Of a stretch of 64,000 nt of DNA, positions 60,896 to 64,000 are shown piece by piece (positions within the stretch are counted from its first letter, which is position 1; the number at the start of each line of letters is the position of its first letter). Source of the DNA: Schizochytrium sp. CCTCC M209059. Its lineage: Eukaryota; Sar; Bigyra; Thraustochytrida; Thraustochytriidae. Both the position numbers and the translations under genes were made by a program. Under the pieces are notes generated by a model that had not been told where the DNA came from, did not search any database, and saw only the letters and a program-made list of their open reading frames with translations. Location: positions 162,660 to 226,659 of the forward strand of contig KN805384.1 of NCBI GenBank assembly GCA_000818945.1, written 5' to 3'.

Positions 60896-63800
60896 ATGGA
60901 AACCGGCAACCGAAGGTTTAACTTGCTACTTCTCGACCACGACGAGTACCTGCTCGAGTCTGCAGCCGCAGAAGACGCCTCAGAGACTGCAGGCGCTAGC
61001 ACGAGTGGCAGTCTTGGGGATGGTAGACTGTGGATTTGCTCTCGATGTCTCGTGTTCGAGCCGCGCGACTTCTCTTTGGCACTTGAAAAGTATAGATTCG
61101 ACGATATGGACCAGGTACCAGGACGTGGTGGCCTCGTGTCAAGCGGATCGGGCCAAGAGGAACCCGTACTTCTCATGGAGGCCTCGTCCGTCACCAAGCT
61201 CAAGCAAGGTGGAAAATCGAGGCCATACGAGACGGAACAGGCTCTCTGCAAACGCGTGTTCAAGCTCAAACACAGGTCCGTGTCCTCAACGCTGGCCCTC
61301 GTGCGCGAGCTCTGGGGCGTGCGCCGGAAAATCAAGGCGGAGCCTCGTGGCGCTCGAGCATCAATGGAGCAGGATCTTCTTGGGCCAATTCTGGCAAAGC
61401 GCAAGGACAAAGCCTTTGACAAATCCCGATTGATAGACTTTCGCGAACAATTGCTCACACCAAAGGAGCTCCGTGTAAGTCTTGTCTCGCAGCTCACAGA
61501 CATTCCGGGCTGTGTGCTCGTTACGGATCAGCGACTCTACTTTCAACCGGCACAGCTCAACAACATTGGTGAGGTCGTACAAAGCTATCCATTGGCGCGC
61601 CTCACAGGTGTCTATAAACGTCGATTTCTCTTGCGCCACCGAGCACTAGAAGTGCGTTTCGAGAAGGACTCTTTCGGATTTTCTGGTGGCGGGGGGACGG
61701 GCAATGGCGGGATAGGGACCCACATGGGTGGAAGTCCAGGCGACGACGACGAAGCCATGACAACCGGCCTCTTTGAGCAAGAGAAAATCCTGCTTCTATG
61801 CTTTGAGGATGGCCGAAACGCCCGCGACCTCGTGCATGATCTCCTTGTCCCCTTTTTAGCATCCAATCGTGGGCAAGCCCCAACGACGGTCATGGCAGCG
61901 CCTACGCTGGATCTGCTGGCTTCCCAAAGCGCCTGGCAAGAAGGTCGCATGAGCAATTTCGAGTACCTTATGCGCCTCAATACACTCGCCGATCGATCCG
62001 TCGCAGACCTCACGCAATACCCAGTATTTCCATGGGTCATTGCAGACTATACTAGCAAAGAGCTTGATTTGAGTCGACCTGAGACCTTTCGCGACTTGTC
62101 TAAGCCCATTGGCGCGCTAAACCCAGATCGACTTACGGGCTTCAAAGAGCGCTTTCAACACATGTTGAGCGAGGTTGATCCGCATGTGCCACCCTTTCTC
62201 TATGGAACGCACTACACGACTCCTGGATATGTACTTTACTTTCTCGTGAGAAGAGTTCCGGATCTCATGCTGCGTCTTCAGAACGGCGAGTTCGATCGAC
62301 CGGATCGATCCTTTCACAGCGTCGAGGCCACGTGGAACAGTGTCATGAACAATACTGCTGACCTCAAGGAGCTCATTCCAGAATTCTACGCGTCAGACGG
62401 TGACTTTCTTGTCAATGTACAGCATTTAGACCTCGGACGGAAGCAAGATGGCGACTTTGTGGATAATGTGCGCCTTCCCCCCTGGTGCTCGGGCCCGCGT
62501 GATTTTGTGGAAAAGTGCCGCGAGGCTCTCGAGTCCGACTACGTATCTGCACATTTGCATGAATGGATCGATCTGATCTTTGGGTGCAAGCAGCAGGGAC
62601 AGGCGGCAATCGAGGCTGATAATCTCTTTTATTACCTCACGTACGAGGGCGCCGTGGACCTCGACAAAGTCCAGGACCCAGATGAGCGCAAGTCGTACGA
62701 AGCACAAATCTACGAGTTCGGGCAGACCCCCAAACAGCTTTTCAGCGAACCACATCCGACTCGGAATGCTCGCCGCGAGGCCCCAACGATTGCGCTGGCC
62801 GATGATGCGGATGCAAAGGTGCAGTCTCTGGCTGCAACCGCGAACGCTTCGAATGCCTTTCTTGATCCCGTGGCCTCGCCAACCGTCTCGCCACCGCCGC
62901 CGCCGCCGCCGTCAGGGGCGGCTCCTCAATCGAGTTTTCTTGCGGGGGACGGAGAGGTCGCAGCGTATGAGATCGCAGCTGATTCTGCGCGAAGGAGTCC
63001 TTCTCCCGCGCAGGGAGAGTCAGAGGAAATGTCATCGGCGAGCCCTCAAAGCGCGAATCTTCACACGGCGCCGGGGAGCCCACCCATGGCCCCCATGCGC
63101 ATTGACTTTGACTCGCTTGGCGCAAGTAGGGAAATGCGGAAAAAGAGTGTGGAAGGTCCGCCTAGCCAGCTTCTGCCCGTAAAACCAGGCGCTGGGTCCT
63201 CTTCGGCGGGCTCGGGATGGTGGCGCGTTGACAACAACACGTTGCAAACCTACGAGGCTTCAAGCGAGGTAAAAGTGCATCGCGGACCCGTGAGCTGCAT
63301 CTGCAGCGCCGAAGCTGATGACAGTATCTATTCCGTCTCACACGATGGTTCTATGACATGTATCTCGGCACGCACACAAATGGTGAAACGCCGCATGGCA
63401 GTGGGTCGCCTGGCACTAGCATGCTGCGCGCCTCTTCGTGACGGAGGCCTTGCAGTTGGAAGCTGGGACAATTCTCTTTACGTGTGCGCTCTCGAGCATG
63501 GGCGTGTAGTGAACCGTGTGGCTGCTCACGAAGACGCTGTGGCGTGCATATCAACCAACGCCACGGGGCGCGTCCTTGCAACCGGTTCGTGGGAATCGTC
63601 TGTGAAGATCTGGAGTGTCCGGGGCAGCAAGCAAATCAGCCCTCTTGGGGCATTTTATGACCACGAGAGCGAGATCACCGCTGTAGAAATGGACATGGGT
63701 GGGAACCTCGTGCTTTCGGCGAGCACGAGCGGTGACGTTCTTATTCACGACCTGCGCATGGATGACGTCGTGATGAGATACTCGTCTTGCCGGGAGCGAG

Positions 63801-64000
63801 GATCACATGCAGTCTCGGTTCACTGGACGCAAAACGAGACCACGGTTGCCGTATGCGGTCGCGACGGTGTCGTGGACCTTTTTGATTTGCCGGGCGGGTC
63901 TTTGGCGCCAACAACCGCGGTTGACGCGCTTTTGCCGCGCGGGAGTGTGGTGACTGCGGCAACAATAACTCCGGATCGACTCTGCACAGTGCTTGGAACG
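60896..64000 (+). CDS. NSMAF: FAN/NSMAF-like GRAM-BEACH-WD40 protein (partial, 3' end outside window)
   Basis: 1035 codons without a stop to the window edge; this is the long plus-strand gene of the last 3 kb. The start 'RRFNLLLLDHDEYLLE' and 'GRLWICSRCLVFEP' match the N-terminus of animal FAN (factor associated with neutral sphingomyelinase activation). A GRAM/PH-like part follows, then the BEACH domain from 'SNFEYLMRLNTLADRS' (about 352) through 'PVFPWVIADYTS', 'DLSKPIGALNP', 'FLYGTHYTTPGYV' and 'HLHEWIDLIFGCKQQG' (to about 610). A disordered linker has a Pro run (about 666). WD40 repeats begin near 795 and continue to the edge. FAN couples TNF-receptor signalling to sphingomyelinase in animals; in protists BEACH proteins act in vesicle traffic. 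The ATG is the first after an in-frame stop at 60806. Confidence 0.9.
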   Translation, partial: METGNRRFNLLLLDHDEYLLESAAAEDASETAGASTSGSLGDGRLWICSRCLVFEPRDFSLALEKYRFDDMDQVPGRGGLVSSGSGQEEPVLLMEASSVTKLKQGGKSRPYETEQALCKRVFKLKHRSVSSTLALVRELWGVRRKIKAEPRGARASMEQDLLGPILAKRKDKAFDKSRLIDFREQLLTPKELRVSLVSQLTDIPGCVLVTDQRLYFQPAQLNNIGEVVQSYPLARLTGVYKRRFLLRHRALEVRFEKDSFGFSGGGGTGNGGIGTHMGGSPGDDDEAMTTGLFEQEKILLLCFEDGRNARDLVHDLLVPFLASNRGQAPTTVMAAPTLDLLASQSAWQEGRMSNFEYLMRLNTLADRSVADLTQYPVFPWVIADYTSKELDLSRPETFRDLSKPIGALNPDRLTGFKERFQHMLSEVDPHVPPFLYGTHYTTPGYVLYFLVRRVPDLMLRLQNGEFDRPDRSFHSVEATWNSVMNNTADLKELIPEFYASDGDFLVNVQHLDLGRKQDGDFVDNVRLPPWCSGPRDFVEKCREALESDYVSAHLHEWIDLIFGCKQQGQAAIEADNLFYYLTYEGAVDLDKVQDPDERKSYEAQIYEFGQTPKQLFSEPHPTRNARREAPTIALADDADAKVQSLAATANASNAFLDPVASPTVSPPPPPPPSGAAPQSSFLAGDGEVAAYEIAADSARRSPSPAQGESEEMSSASPQSANLHTAPGSPPMAPMRIDFDSLGASREMRKKSVEGPPSQLLPVKPGAGSSSAGSGWWRVDNNTLQTYEASSEVKVHRGPVSCICSAEADDSIYSVSHDGSMTCISARTQMVKRRMAVGRLALACCAPLRDGGLAVGSWDNSLYVCALEHGRVVNRVAAHEDAVACISTNATGRVLATGSWESSVKIWSVRGSKQISPLGAFYDHESEITAVEMDMGGNLVLSASTSGDVLIHDLRMDDVVMRYSSCRERGSHAVSVHWTQNETTVAVCGRDGVVDLFDLPGGSLAPTTAVDALLPRGSVVTAATITPDRLCTVLGT

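Noticed and set aside
1..64000. Transposon, retroelement or viral insertions
   Set aside because: No transposase, integrase, reverse transcriptase or capsid-like motif was seen in the translated frames, and no terminal repeats were evident by eye.

Overview
The window looks like nuclear DNA of a gene-dense, mostly intron-poor, GC-rich eukaryotic microbe. Eukaryotic evidence includes spliceosomal GT-AG introns, an H3K4-methyltransferase subunit (RbBP5), an SDE2-type splicing factor, a BEACH protein, an adaptor mu-type protein, a TBC-TLDc protein and single-gene transcription units with their own flanks. Long serine/alanine-rich single-exon proteins, Pro-Thr repeat ectodomains, an EF-hand cyclic-nucleotide-type channel and a sterol C5-desaturase fit a stramenopile. 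A thraustochytrid (Labyrinthulomycetes, for example the Aurantiochytrium/Hondaea group) is my best guess; this is inference, not proof.

Layout. 1-8.0 kb: no convincing gene; dense simple repeats, including a perfect AAAAG array of about 620 bp. 8.0-12.2 kb: TBC-TLDc protein (-). 12.3-17.2 kb: CTCGTC/GGT microsatellites, a Cys-rich Pro-Thr repeat membrane protein (-), and decayed ~360-bp tandem repeats. 17.2-18.6 kb: six-helix membrane protein (+). 18.6-21.9 kb: low complexity with a 43-base assembly gap. 21.9-27.8 kb: second Pro-Thr membrane protein (+), M14 carboxypeptidase (+), MAPR/cytochrome-b5-reductase fusion (-). 29.5-36 kb: EF-hand/CNBD channel, DUF1295 reductase, secreted orphan (all +). 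36.3-40.2 kb: two divergent intron-containing genes, ribulose-phosphate 3-epimerase (-, 2 exons) and a longin/mu-homology adaptor with DPF motifs (+, 3 exons), about 190 bp apart. 41.4-49.2 kb: small acidic proteins, an orphan, RbBP5 and two small basic paralogs. 50.3-57.8 kb: sterol C5-desaturase, RAD18-like E3 ligase, an orphan, SAP-RCC1 protein and a tail-anchored peptide. 58.0-60.1 kb: SDE2-SPRY fusion (-). 60.9 kb to the end: FAN/NSMAF-type BEACH-WD40 protein, cut by the window edge.

There are no operons. Functional themes are membrane traffic and signalling (adaptor, TBC-TLDc, BEACH, channel), nuclear maintenance (RbBP5, RAD18-like, SDE2-like), and lipid or redox metabolism (C5-desaturase, b5 reductase, DUF1295). 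The b5 reductase is a plausible electron donor for the desaturase, but that link is inferred. Most intergenic spaces are unusual for their tetra- and pentanucleotide arrays. Several displayed long reading frames begin at non-ATG codons, so starts given here were moved to real ATGs.
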